From Gordius sp. MW1 (Eukaryota > Nematomorpha > Gordioida > Gordea > Gordiidae): 64,000 nucleotides of DNA. The notes beneath the pieces are model-generated. The model made no database searches, was not told where the DNA came from, and saw nothing but the letters and a program-made list of their open reading frames with translations. Position numbers and translations under genes: made by a program. The stretch spans positions 19,282,168-19,346,167 of the forward strand of contig OZ038531.1 of NCBI GenBank assembly GCA_964036665.1, written 5' to 3'. This document shows positions 51,640-62,879 of the stretch, piece after piece (position 1 is the stretch's first letter; each line of letters starts with the position of its first letter).

Positions 51640-52560
51640 GGATAGCTGAACACCTGAAAAAATCGTTGTCATTTGTTATTCTCAGATACGAAGCCTCACA
51701 TTCTTGCGTTAGGACGAGGGTTGAAGACTCTAAACCTTTTCAGGTTGAAATTGAATTACATCAAGGATCTTTTCTAAATCCCTTTTTATTTAATATATTT
51801 ATGGACACGAAAACGTGAGACATTCAAAAGCCATCGCCATTGTGTGAGCTATATGCCGATGATATAATACTGTGCCAAGAGACAAGGGAGAAAGTATTTG
51901 AAGAAGACGAAAACTGTTCAAAGCGCTTAGCTGGATATGGTTTAAAGGTTCACGATTGAAAAACGGTATACATTGAAATAAATGTTACAGGCACCCCATT
52001 GCTAAATGATTATCTAAAGCACAACCTCGGCTTGATGCCACATCAAGGCACAACAGAAGGCAAAGCTCGGAGTCAACAAGGATGGGTTAAATGGCGATAG
52101 ATATCCGGTGTAATGTTGAACAAGAAAATGCCAATGTAAAGAGCAAAGCTTACAAATCCATCCTAAGACCAGTGTTACTCTAGGGAAGTTAAACATGGCA
52201 TTAAACACTACGGAAGTAAAGCTATTACAAGTCACAGAGATAAGAATGATACGGTAGAGCTTGGGGTATACAACGCTCGGCTATATGACGAACGACTTTC
52301 TCCTGACAAAAATGGGTATTCAACCTATGGCGGACATGATTAACGAAAATCGGCTAACGTGGTATGGGCATATATTAAGAATAATTTAAAACAAAAATTA
52401 CTGGACATGGACGTACCGGGGAAGAGAGAAAGAGGACGACCTTGTGTCACGTTGAAGTAAGTCGATGAAGTTATGAAAATAAAAGAAATTAAGAAAGATA
52501 TGGCACTTACCCGATCAAGATGGAAAAACCTCGTTTCGACGAAAGGAGGCTGAATATACC
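51640..52560 (+). pseudogene. LINE (RTE-like) reverse transcriptase remnant
   Basis: In order: LHQGSFLNPFLFNIFMD (RT motif B region) at about 51757-51805; CELYADDIILC with the catalytic Y-A-D-D at about 51848-51880; much later WYGHILR at about 52361; RGRPC near 52435; and VDEVMK with DMALTRSRWKN up to about 52535. This order is typical of the C-terminal half of non-LTR retrotransposon ORF2. Several frameshifts and stops. No 3' repeat or target duplication found. Confidence 0.8.
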
Positions 52561-53369
52561 CCACGACTGTGGGACCAAATAATTGATAAAAAGAAGAGGA
52601 TAAGATCATCAAAATATCCTTTCCACTTTTTCATCTCCCTTTGTCCTGAATAAGCATTGACCCTTCTCGTTTTGACTATTATAAAGACTCCGATATGGCG
52701 ACGTTTCTTCTCACTTAGCATAACTTGTCTGCGCGTTAGCCTGTCGCTCCCTTTAAATTCAGTTTTCTAGCCACTTAGTACACGCAGCATCTCTATTAAA
52801 ACGGTATTCTTCGCAGCCATTCTTGATACAAAATATATTTTATTGGACCTCTACTTATTCGTTTTATGCCACCGAAGTTTCTTACCTATTGATTCCACCA
52901 CCATTGTTCCCTATTCAAGCTTTGCTCTTTTAATTTGTCCTGAAATTTATATGGAGTCTTGTTTTAACTTCATGAGAGCCAATACCTTACCATTTCATAT
53001 CTAATTTAAAATTCATATACCTTTCAGAACAAGTTGAAGATGCTGCTTGGAGATTTCATTTCTTGGTATTACTATCTAAATCCCCCATAAATCTCTTAGC
53101 CTGATAGGCAGTCACTTTGCCCAATATGTTATATACTTCTATATGTCACAAGATAAACTTCACGCTTTCGAAATTAGATGTTAACTATCGCCGTGTCGTA
53201 TACTTCTGATAATTCCAGGAACTCCCTTCCTTGTTTTTTAGGATATGTTCATTTAATGGGCACGCCTTATTAGACTCACGTTGGCGAAGGGAGTAAACAC
53301 AAGTTTTACCTTCACCATTAGTAAGACTATTGAGAAGCGCGTCCCTAGTATAAAGTCCCTTTTTTGCTA
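52561..53369. other. No gene or named repeat seen
   Basis: Mixed composition, open frames short. It may contain further decayed LINE sequence. Confidence 0.4.
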
Positions 53370-53377
53370 ATACCCCT

Positions 53378-54685
53378 TAGAGCCCTGTACGGGTAACCCG
53401 AAACATAAATCTTATATTGCTTAATACACATATCTTTATGCCATTATATATAATATTTTATAATTAATATCGAAATATATGATTAATTTATCTCATACAT
53501 TCATAATTTCTTTTAAGTTATATCTAAATTTTGGATTTCCGCAATTTAAAACTCAGAAAGGTAGAATATCTTCATTGATGCCATACATTATAATAAACAT
53601 ATAATAATTAATATCACGAAACTTATTAACGATTCTGTGAACTACCATTTTTCTTTTTTAAATATTTATGTCTCAACTTGCTTTACCGTCTAACATATAC
53701 ACTAGAATAAAATAAAATTAACATAATTACATAGACTAGATAGACTGCTTAGCAACGTACAAAATGTGTACCTTTTTCCGCCATCTTGAGAGGCACATTG
53801 TAAAGTGGTGATCGTATAGAAATTCGTAATTTTCGCAAATTAAATAATCTTAAAAAGGTAAATAAAAAAATATTGAATTGGGTAGATATCAAAAACAGCA
53901 TTTTAAAATAAATATCATTTAAAAATATATAAAAATTAAAAATTTAAAAAATGCGATTAAAGTTTGTTTATTAATATAGCGCCATCAATTGTAATTGCTA
54001 TTTTGTATAATATTAATTTATTTACGTTCGTTTTAATTTATAAACTAGTAAGGAAGGTAAATTGACTGTTATAGGGCAAAACTACATGGTTAAAATCATG
54101 GTTAAAATACACCAATTGCTCTCCTCAAAATGGAGGAAAATTTGACACACAATTAACCATATGCAACGTATGGCATGAGCAGTCTATCTAGTCAATGCAT
54201 GATAAATTATTAAACGAATGATTTTTCCGCACAATTGCCGCAACCATTATTAGCCTTAAAATCAAAATTGCTTGAATAAAGACAGACGCATTTTAATTTA
54301 GCAAAAGTTTAAGAATATCTGCATTTTTTATAGTGCCTTATGAAGATAATTAATGGCTTGTAAAATGGGATATTTTGCGTGAAATATACTGAAAAACTTC
54401 CTGAATTAGGATCTACTTTTTTACTAATGCTTTCACTTCTGGCAAACATGTTTTAAAATGTTGTAAATTCTGTTGTTGTATGCCATTTAAAACCATCTAA
54501 ATCAATTTTACACCAATCACTTTTTTTACTTTCGGGTCGGGTCGGGTTCCGGTTGGAAAATTTTGAAAGGCTTTCGGGTCGGGTTCGGGTTAAAAAAAAC
54601 GCTTTTGGGTCGAGCCGAATTCGGGTTACAAAAATGTAAAAGCTTTCGGGGTCGGGTTGAAAAAAAGTGACTTTGCAGGGCTCTA
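53378..54685. mobile_element. Non-autonomous hAT element with 8-bp target duplication
   Basis: Left end TAGAGCCCTGTACGGGTAAC, right end TTTGCAGGGCTCTA, between perfect copies of ATACCCCT (53370-53377 and 54686-54693). Subterminal GGGTCGGGTTCGGGTT repeats on the right and CGGGTAACCCGAA on the left. No transposase. A different element is nested at 53734-54193. Confidence 0.92.
53734..54193. mobile_element. Nested inverted-repeat element (GACTAGATAGACTGC ends)
   Basis: GACTAGATAGACTGC at the left and its exact complement GCAGTCTATCTAGTC at the right, 460 bp. It is related along most of its length to 60620-62701. No ORF. Confidence 0.85.
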
Positions 54686-54693
54686 ATACCCCT

Positions 54694-55794
54694 CCCTAAT
54701 GGCATTAATAGCTACTATTAAAGCGAGAGCGTTGTTGATTTTATAGCATTGCCATAGCATCGCCACATATAACCAACCCTATTTTCAAGTTACACGTGTC
54801 CTAACGAGTTGAACTAGCATGCTGCACAGTAGTGCGCCATTTATAACACTACCCATGATTTAATTTATAACATGACGAATTATTCCATATGATTGTATCT
54901 TTTATTTTTTATTGAAGATTCGAAAAAATTACAAGACTATACCATCTCAAATTTCATGACTATCGCCTACTAGTGTTTAAAAAAAGACAATCAGTGTTGT
55001 TATTTTTATCATTTGATTCAAAACTATTATTTTTTAATTGTTTATCAAATTTAAATTTATAATATCTTTTTCGAAAAGCCAAGGTAAAACCAATTAATAT
55101 TAGAAAAACCCCTTTTAGGGTAAACTTCAAGTCATCTAGGATTTGGCAATGTTTAAAAAAATCACCACAGGAACAAAAAGGGGGGGGGGGCAAGTTTCAT
55201 TATTTATTTGTGATATATATGAGCAAATTTTTAAAGTTACTAAGTCGTAGCAATTGCTTCTATTAAATCTGCTATCTGCTCGAGTTTCTGCTCGGGCAAT
55301 CTGCTAAATGCTTGAACAGATTATGTGATTATAACTCGCCGATCGAGCATTTTTATATGCTACTGTTCTGCCTAGTGCACCGAACAGCGAGCACAAATTG
55401 TGCTCACGCGCATATTAAAAAAGTGTGCGTGCTCGCGTTTGGAGTTGAAGCAAGTTAGCAATTTAACAACTATAGATATCGCTAGAACTCCGGGCCCCGT
55501 GTTGATTGTGTTTAGCCTTAACCCTAGACTCTTCTGCATTTTAGTCAAAAATCAGTTAATTTGGTATACAACTCAAACAGGAACAAAAGGATAAGGAGTG
55601 TATGAGGATAGATGGCTTAACTAAGTCCTTGCTGGCACTTGGTTCTTTAACCTACAAAATATATCTTTAAAAAGTGGTTACAATGAGAGCATATTTCCGA
55701 AACTTGCTGTTTATGGCCAATGCTTTTCATATAGTTTTAGCGGTTATCATTTAATTAATTTCCTCATAAAAGTAGATTTCTATTAAAACCCCAA
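54694..55794. other. Gene-poor stretch
   Basis: Nothing I can name. Includes a poly-G/poly-C boundary near 55182 and a short palindromic region GAGCACAAATTGTGCTC at about 55388-55404. Confidence 0.4.
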
Positions 55795-55862
55795 GATGGA
55801 CAGGACAGGACAATATGGGGATTTTTCACTAAAGTGAGCTCATTAATTGCATAGTAATTTAG
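55795..55862 (-). repeat. Fragment of the ATTGCTATGCAAT / GTCCTGTCC repeat family
   Basis: On the minus strand, ATGCAATTAATGAGCTCAC is followed by GTCCTGTCCTGTCC, the same word order as at 7792-7860 and 58234-58310. Confidence 0.5.
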
Positions 55863-56683
55863 ACATCAATACGTCCTCGTCGTCTTTTCTTAATACTGTC
55901 CAGGAATTCAAAAAACTAATTAATTTTGCAACTGATTGTTCAAGTAAAAATGCCATAAAATATTTAGAAGAAGCAGATCTTTTACGTTCTTCTAAAAAAA
56001 CCAACACATTTTGTATAAGTCCCTATAAGGTGAAACCATTAGAATTAAAAAATTTGACTGCATAACTTTGTGATGGATGAACACAGCGAAGCAAGAAAAA
56101 TCCCATTTTAAACGAAAGTCATTTTTTAAGAGTAAAAGTTAGTTTATTCATATATATGTAAACATACACTATTAAATACTATGATTATATAATTTATATG
56201 AGTAATATGTCTTTATCTTCCTAGGAATCCAAGAAAGATTTAAAATTAAATTTTGCGACTTGCTATTGATTGTTTCAGTAAAAATGCGAGGGAATAATTA
56301 GAGGGAAGAGATCGCCTACCTATTTCTTTGAATAAAGCTCACGCCATTTTTCCATAGGATTCAGGAAACTATTGGAATATAAATACTAGACTTCAAGAGG
56401 GCCTTGTATTTTTGGAGCTCGCGTTCTTCAGCAAGAGCCATGGGTCCTAATTAAGATTAGAGGGAGCAAATAAATCAATGCATGTAAAATCCCATTTTAA
56501 AAGGGGACCGTCTTTTCATGGGATTAGTGAGGAACCGTCCAGACGCATTAGACATTCATGGGAAGGATCTGAAGGTTCAAGTATGGATGGAATTTGGGCC
56601 TTTTTAAGGGCTGTCTGGATAATGATATTAATTTAGAGTGTCGCAAGTGTCTAAATTTATTCAGCTTGCAGTGTATTGGGTGG
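55863..56683 (+). pseudogene. Degenerate duplicated coding-like sequence, unknown
   Basis: A frame at about 55850-56063 contains FKKLINFATDCSSKNAIKYL. A diverged second copy of part of it lies at about 56235-56330 (GATTGTTTCAGTAAAAATGC in both). Two ATCCCATTTTAAA stretches (56100 and 56490) also repeat. It looks like a decayed mobile-element or gene fragment. I cannot name the family. Confidence 0.25.
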
Positions 56684-56856
56684 CATGGGCGTAGCCAGTT
56701 TTAGATTAGGGGTGGATAAAACGTTTATAAGTTCAATTAGGGAGGGGCAAAACATAAAATTGTTTAATTTTTAAGAGTTTTTGCTTTGGAAATTTTTTTG
56801 TTCGTCATTTTGAGGGGGCGACCGCCCCCCCCGTGCCCCCCCCCTTGGCGCCCATG
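56684..56856. mobile_element. hAT-type MITE interrupting an open frame
   Basis: The ends CATGGGCGTAGCCAG and TTGGCGCCCATG are flanked by TTGGGTGG (56676-56683) and ATGGGTGG (56857-56864), 7 of 8 matching. Confidence 0.9.
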
Positions 56857-57100
56857 ATGGGTGGCGTGCTTCTTCATCAACTGGCAGGTTGCAATTTTTA
56901 CAGGCATATACTTTGGTGTATTTTATTCCAAGGCTTAGTGCTATATTGTAGGATAGCTCAAAATTCTCCAACAACATATTTGAGAACTTGCTACAAAAAG
57001 CCTCAAGCCATTCATGTCCAGATTTATCAAACACCAAAGATCTAAGGTTGTAATGTTGTTTGGTATCGCAGCTCGAAAGGGGATAAACGACGGAGCGCTA
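56857..57100 (-). pseudogene. Unidentified ORF fragment split by a MITE
   Basis: The minus-strand frame is open from about 57100 to the MITE and includes FDKSGHEWLEAFCSKF and KVYACKNCNLPVDEEA. Removing the MITE and one duplication copy lets the frame continue (HCKLNKFRHLRH), giving a Cys/His-rich end. I do not recognise it; it could be a zinc-binding domain of a transposon protein or a host exon. Confidence 0.3.
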
Positions 57101-57449
57101 AACCAAGCAAGCATCCAAATCCTTTTGATTTGTTGTTTGTGATGGCGAAGTTTCTGGTATAACATTTAAATTCCAAATATAGGGGCTGTAAACTTTATAT
57201 TGTTCGACCGTCAAGGAAAGTGTCAGTTTAATTATTAGATGAGGCTTCGACCTTTGAATCTAGGTCAATTAAATTTTGAATGTCTAAAAATATTAAACTT
57301 ATTCAACCCACAGTGTAACGAATGACCTGTGTCATTGTCACTAAGCAACAATATGATTTAAAAAGGTAGGCTTTTAAAGCCAATTTGGTAAGGGTCGTCT
57401 GTTGAATAAATTTGATATTTAAGTTATGTTGTATGTTGCCAATTAATTT

Positions 57450-57725
57450 TTGAAGTAATCTAATTAGTGGTGGGAATAATGTTTTAAAGTAATTAGTGTT
57501 GTGAATAAAATGTAATTTAATTAGTGGTGTGAATAAATGGGTGAGAAAATATTAATCGTCTGTAAGAGATTCCTAATTAATGGTTTGTTTAAGGCACTAA
57601 TTAGAAGCAGACGAATATGTAAAAGACATTCCTCATGCAAATTGAGATGTGCAGTACATCGACCTGTCGTAAGGTTAAGGGCATCTCTCATGCAAATTGA
57701 GATGCAGTACATAGACAGGGTATTT
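57450..57725. repeat. Short local duplications
   Basis: Three imperfect copies of TAATTAGTGGTGTGAATAA at about 57459-57538. Two copies of CTCATGCAAATTGAGATG...CAGTACAT about 60 bp apart at about 57632-57713. Confidence 0.6.
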
Positions 57726-58056
57726 GAGACCTGCACGGCCCGGCCCTCGGGCCGGGTTTGGACGGGCTTGGACGGGCTTCTACCCAAAAATAAAACAACG
57801 GGCCGGGCCTGGACGGGGCGATATATAACGTAACGGGCTCGGGCGAGCCTAGTTATACTTAAGGCCCGTTAAAAGCCCGTTAAAAAATTAATTAGATTTA
57901 GTATAAAATAAGGTGTTTTTATAATGTTCTAATTTGTAATATTTTATGTATTTAAATTAACAAGGAAATTTAAATTTTGATTCCATCCTAGGTCATTTAT
58001 TCATCAATAGCTCAACCCGCATTATAAATGTTAAAGATAATTTATACACGTGATCC

Positions 58057-58173
58057 CATGGGCGGAGCCAATTTTGATTGGAGGGGGGCAGCATAAATAG
58101 GGGAAAAAATGTTTTTTTTTATCAGGAATTTTTGGATTTGGAGGGGTGCAGCTTCCCATATTTGCCTCCCCAT
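58057..58173. mobile_element. Truncated hAT-type MITE nested in the 57.7-kb element
   Basis: Left end CATGGGCGGAGCC and the family interior (GGAGGGGGGCAGC, TTTTTGGATTTGGAGGGG). The right end is lost. Confidence 0.65.
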
Positions 58174-58233
58174 TTATACGCTTTAGCAATAATGAGTGAA
58201 TTAATTTAACATTATATAAAATTATTTATATTA

Positions 58234-58310
58234 ATTGCTATGCACTTATGGGCTCTCTTTTGGTTATCCGTCCTGTCCATCCTGTCCTGTTTGTAATTTT
58301 TCAATAATTG
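58234..58310 (+). repeat. Fragment of the ATTGCTATGCA / GTCCTGTCC repeat family
   Basis: ATTGCTATGCACTTATGGGC, then TTTTGGTTATCCGTCCTGTCC. The same order occurs at 7792-7860. Confidence 0.6.
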
Positions 58311-59251
58311 CCGTGGAAACTTTTACGGGTTTTTAATGGCTGTGGATTTATGCTTCTGTAAAAGACTTTTATTTAGCTGACCGCTAATTGGCTTGACTTT
58401 TTTCGACCTCGCCTAACCTCAAATTCCATTATTGTTTTTGTGCCTGACCGATTACCTTTTTAATGAATTTATGTTAGCAATTTGTCTAGGTTGTTAATTT
58501 ATAACGGATGAATACGAAACTTGCTAAATTATATCCTGCTGACCGTTGCTAACTTCCACTTTATCAGACCCCGGCCAAATGCCAAAATATATATGCTCAT
58601 TATCATTAAAAAATTTAAAAACAAATTCTAAAATTTATTTCTTCTTATCACTGTTTTTCATTTTATATCATTAGCCTAATTATTCAAAATTGTGGAAAAG
58701 CAAAGAAGCTGTAGTTTTATTAAACCTTAAATAAGGGTTTTAAAAGTTTATTTGGCTTATATGGTATTGTGTATCCTGAAGTGCCACTTTTTCCATGTAG
58801 GTCGTTTCTTAAAAGATAGAAGAACTCGAATGACGAGAATTACCAATTTTTCCTTTTTAACCTATTTTTATTAACATTTTTAACACAAACATATTGTTTA
58901 CCATATCGATAAAAAAATTAAACAAAAAAATAAAAATAAAAAAATTTTACGGACCGGGGCCGGGCTTTGTATAAAACTAGCGGGCCGGGCCCGGACTTAT
59001 AATTTAATATTTTGACGGGCCCGGGCCGGGCTTTTTTTATTACGAAAGGGCCGACTGACCTAAACAAGCCCCTTGCAGGTCTCTAGTTTAAATAGCTGAA
59101 TGTTTCCCCTGCATTTAATCATATTTTTTTTCTACTTAAAACTCGTTTGTCCTGCTGCAACTATCTCCGAAGACCTAAACCGCCCCTAATCCAATACCTT
59201 TCATTAGTCCTTACTAACACATCACCCAATCTCACCTATTTTGCGCACTTA

Positions 59252-60208
59252 CAGCGTTTCTCTATTTGTTTGAACATCTTAACTCCCCTCCCGCACACTA
59301 GTAGGAGAGAAAAGGGTGATCAATCAAAGCTTTTAAAAAAGAACGCCCTTTCTCTCTCTATGCAACTTACTCCCTCCCTGACCATTTACATGCCTTCGCT
59401 ACTCTTACATCATTGTTTGCCCTTTTTTATAATTTGCTGGTTTTGGTCAGAAATTTGTCGATTTTTTTGCCAAATTTTTTGATAAAAAAGAGGTGGCCGA
59501 AATTTTTAAATCATTGCGTGGGATTTTAAATAAAAAAAAGCTGCTATTTTGTAAGTTTAAAATTTTAATTTTTTAAAACATTTGGTGGTTTTTTCAGAGA
59601 TTTTTTGCTAAATTTTTTAAGGGACCAACAATTTAAAACAAAGCAAAAAACTTAGTTACAAGTATAGAATATAGAATGACATTTTATCAAACTTTTTTAC
59701 ATATATACTAATTTGAATATCTAATTTCTTTTTAAAACCTTTAAAATATTTCATGCAAACTTCATACCAATTTTGTAATAAATTTTATAAATTTATATGA
59801 CAGTTTTTTATTCAAAATTTCACGCAATTCAAAATTTCAACCACTTTTCAAAAAAATCGACAAATTTCTGAGAAAAACCACCAAATATTTAAGAAAATTA
59901 CAATCTTACTTAAAAAAATAAAAGTTTCAAAATTACGCAATAAATTAGAAATTTCGGCCACTTTTTTATCAAAAAATTTGGCAAAAAAATTGACAAATTT
60001 CTGACCAAAACCAGCAAATTATAAAAAAGGGCAAACAATAATGTAAGAGTAGCGAAGGCATGTAAATGGTCAGGGAGGGAGTAAGTTGCATGCAAAGGAA
60101 GGAGAGAGAAAGAGCGTTCTTTTTTAAAAGCTTTGATTGATCACCCTTTTCTCTCCTACTAGTGTGCGTGAGGGGAGTTAAGATGTTCAAACAAATAGAG
60201 AAACGCTG
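59252..60208. mobile_element. Large fold-back element flanked by TA
   Basis: Left arm from CAGCGTTTCTCTATTTG (59252) to about 59530. The right arm, about 59935-60208, is its near-complement, ending CAAATAGAGAAACGCTG. TA lies on both sides. The arms are about 270-280 bp with a 400-bp middle that is itself partly self-complementary. No transposase. Confidence 0.85.
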
Positions 60209-60619
60209 TATGTTTCGACGCTCACAAATAATTAATATCGTTTAGCGTTTGCAATTCAATCCAAGATATTGTTATCCTACTCATTTAATTAAATATAATT
60301 ATGATGCGTATTCGTCCATTGGATTTCTTTGGTTAACAATAAACGGATTTCAAGTGTCAAAGTACAGATAGTGGTAGCTCGAACATTAAATTAATAACAC
60401 GAGGGCTAAAATCCGAACTCACGACTAGAAGCGAGGACCCGAATTCCCACTAAAACTCTCTACCTTAAATCACGATCCACAGGACTCGAGGCACTAAAGG
60501 TTCGATTTTTCGTACAAAAAAAGGACCACGTAATTTCATAATTTTTTTTATGGAAAAATTTTTAATTATAAATAATTGGCTTATATAAATATCTTCTTTA
60601 GATGGATTCATTCTCATAC

Positions 60620-62701
60620 ACTAGATAAATTGCTTATCAATGCACAAAATGTGTACTCTTTTTTCCGCCATTTTGATGAGAACATGGCAAAGTGGTGATT
60701 ATATAGATGTTAGTAATTTTTGTAAAATAAATAATCTTAAAAAAGTAAATAAAAAAAATAATTAATTGGGTAGATATCAAAAACAGCATTCTAAAATAAA
60801 TAGTTTGTTTAAAATATAGCGCCATCTATATTATGTTTAATATTAATTTATTAACGTTAGATCAAATATATAAACTTTTAAGGAATGTAAATTGACTGTT
60901 ATTGACCAAAACATTTTTATTCAATTTATTTCTTATATTAATTAATTTTTGATTTATATTACGGGGATGATTATGAAAAAGAATTTTAAGACTTTTCAAA
61001 ACTATTAAATTAATAAAAAAAATTTAAATGTGTAAAATCTTGATTAATAAGGTGATTGTTGAATGTATTAATAAAATTAGAACTGATTACATGAGAAAAT
61101 ATTTTATTTAATATTATAAATTTATGTTTTTTTTATTTAATTTCTAATTTTGAAGTTATTAAAGATAGAGTACGTAGTTTTAAATAATAGTATTAATTCT
61201 TAAGATGGACATATTAAGCTAAAATTTTATATATTAATTAAATGATAATTATTATTCAAACAATTGTTAGGAATTGATGATAGAAAGAGCTATATAAAGC
61301 CTTAAAACTAATGTGTCCAGCATTTCTTTAAATGAAATTATACTATATATAATAGTAATAAAATTCTTCTGATTAGCCTTTTTCTGAAAGAGCAATTTAT
61401 CTTGTTCTTAATAGGTTAATTGAAAATGTTAGTTACAAATTACACGGTTTAACAAGAAAAATCAACCAGCAAACTGTTTGCAGATTCTGGTAGAGTTTTT
61501 CACGGTGAACACAAATATGTTTTTAGTTTTTTCCTATACGTCAAGTTTTTTAAATATTCGCTGTGCCAAAAACGCGATTTTAGCGTTTAAACGTCAATAA
61601 CTTGCAAATTAGTCGGTAAAAATTTTATTTAATAGATTAAATACGTAGATATAGGGGAGAGGAATGTATTTGCAATTTTTTTTATCCTAGCACTCTTACT
61701 TTTTAAATTATATATAAAATTAATTATCCCTATCTTTTACATTGACAAATTACACCAGACTTGAGCCCTCCCTTCTCTTCCTAGGAATTAAGGGCGTGTT
61801 GTTTTGGTAATAGTAGTAGTAGAGTAGATAAACAACAACACAAACAACAACACGCACTTAATTCCTAGTGTTAAAGAGAAGGGAGGGCGCCCCCAAGTCT
61901 GGTGTAATTTGTCAATGTAAAAGATAGGGATAGTTAATTTTGTATATATAATTTAAAAAGTAAAAGTGCTAAAATAATGAATACATTTCTCTCCCATTTA
62001 TCTACGAATTAAATCTATTAAACAAAATTTTTACCGACTAATTTGCAAGTTATTGACGTTTGAAAAACGCTAAAATCGCGTTTTTGGCAACTTTGACAGC
62101 GAATATCAAAAAACTTGAAGTATATTAGGGAAAAAATTAAAGACATATTTGTGTTCACCGTGAAAAACTCTACCAGAATCTGCAAACAGTTTGCCGGTTG
62201 ATTTCACAAGTCCTTATTGGTTGACCAGTGTTATTAAAATAAGAATAATATAATATTTAATTTTGTAAATAATAATCTTAATAATGAAAGTTTATTGGTC
62301 CTGTGCTGTAAAAGCAAAAATTGTTGGAATAACATCTTCTCTCAATTGATGATAGTTTGTTGAAGTTGGATAGAACATGTCCCTGGTAAAATGATAAGAG
62401 CATACTCTAGAATGGATTGTTGGTTGGAATCCCTTTTTATCTTATGAATCTATGTTTTGAGAAGCTGGGGATTTTTCATTGGAAACCGAAAATTGTATAA
62501 AAAAAAATGTGATATATATTAATAAATGTTATTTACTTATGATACGAATATTGTTTATCCCGAGTTCTTCTATTAGAACAATATGTAACAGCGCAAAATG
62601 GCATAGTTGAAATACACCAGTTGAACTCTTTTAAATGGCTGAAAATATGACACACAATTCACCACCGTTATGGAACATATGGCATGAGCAGTCTATTTAG
62701 T
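60620..62701. mobile_element. Second copy of the ACTAGATAGACTGC element, interrupted
   Basis: The left part (60620-60910) matches 53734-54075 (GTGTACTCTTTTTTCCGCCA, GGGTAGATATCAAAAACAGC). The right part (about 62590-62701) matches 54078-54190 and ends GCATGAGCAGTCTATTTAG. About 1.7 kb is inserted between them, including the fold-back at 61454-62210. Confidence 0.75.
61454..62210. mobile_element. Near-perfect 750-bp palindrome (fold-back element)
   Basis: Arms of about 345 bp: left 61454-61799, right about 61857-62210. The ends AATCAACCAGCAAACTGTTT and its complement are inside opposite flanks. Arms include CGTTTAAACGTCAATAACTT and GGAATTAAGGGCGTGTTGTT. The loop is a short TAGTAGTAGTAG stretch. 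A decayed relative lies at 2041-2602. Confidence 0.88.
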
Positions 62702-62879
62702 CTATGGATGGACTTTAATTAAATTGTTGGTGTCGACGCTATAAATTTAATTTTTTTATTTTTGATCGGTCACTTATCTTAGTTTTATTATCATGTTTTT
62801 ACCAAATACTTCGTTTAATTTTATTAATTTTGTTATAAACGAAAAGATGCTTTTCATGTTTTTATCACTGATAATAAAT

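Larger units (their letters stand above)
57726..59083. mobile_element. GC-ended hAT-like element (GAGACCTGCA ends)
   Basis: The inverted ends GAGACCTGCACGGCCCGG and GAGACCTGCAAGGGG, with subterminal GGCCGGGCCCGG runs on both sides. No convincing 8-bp duplication. The interior carries a MITE (58057) and a repeat fragment (58234). No transposase recognised. Confidence 0.6.

Noticed and set aside
54530..54660. Telomere-like GGGTCGGGTT repeats
   Set aside because: They are the subterminal repeats of a hAT-type element with its own 8-bp target duplication, not a telomeric array.
54960..55193. 77-aa minus-strand frame with a hydrophobic stretch followed by basic residues
   Set aside because: Begins at a poly-C run, no splice context or recognisable domain; AT-rich sequence often gives hydrophobic chance frames.
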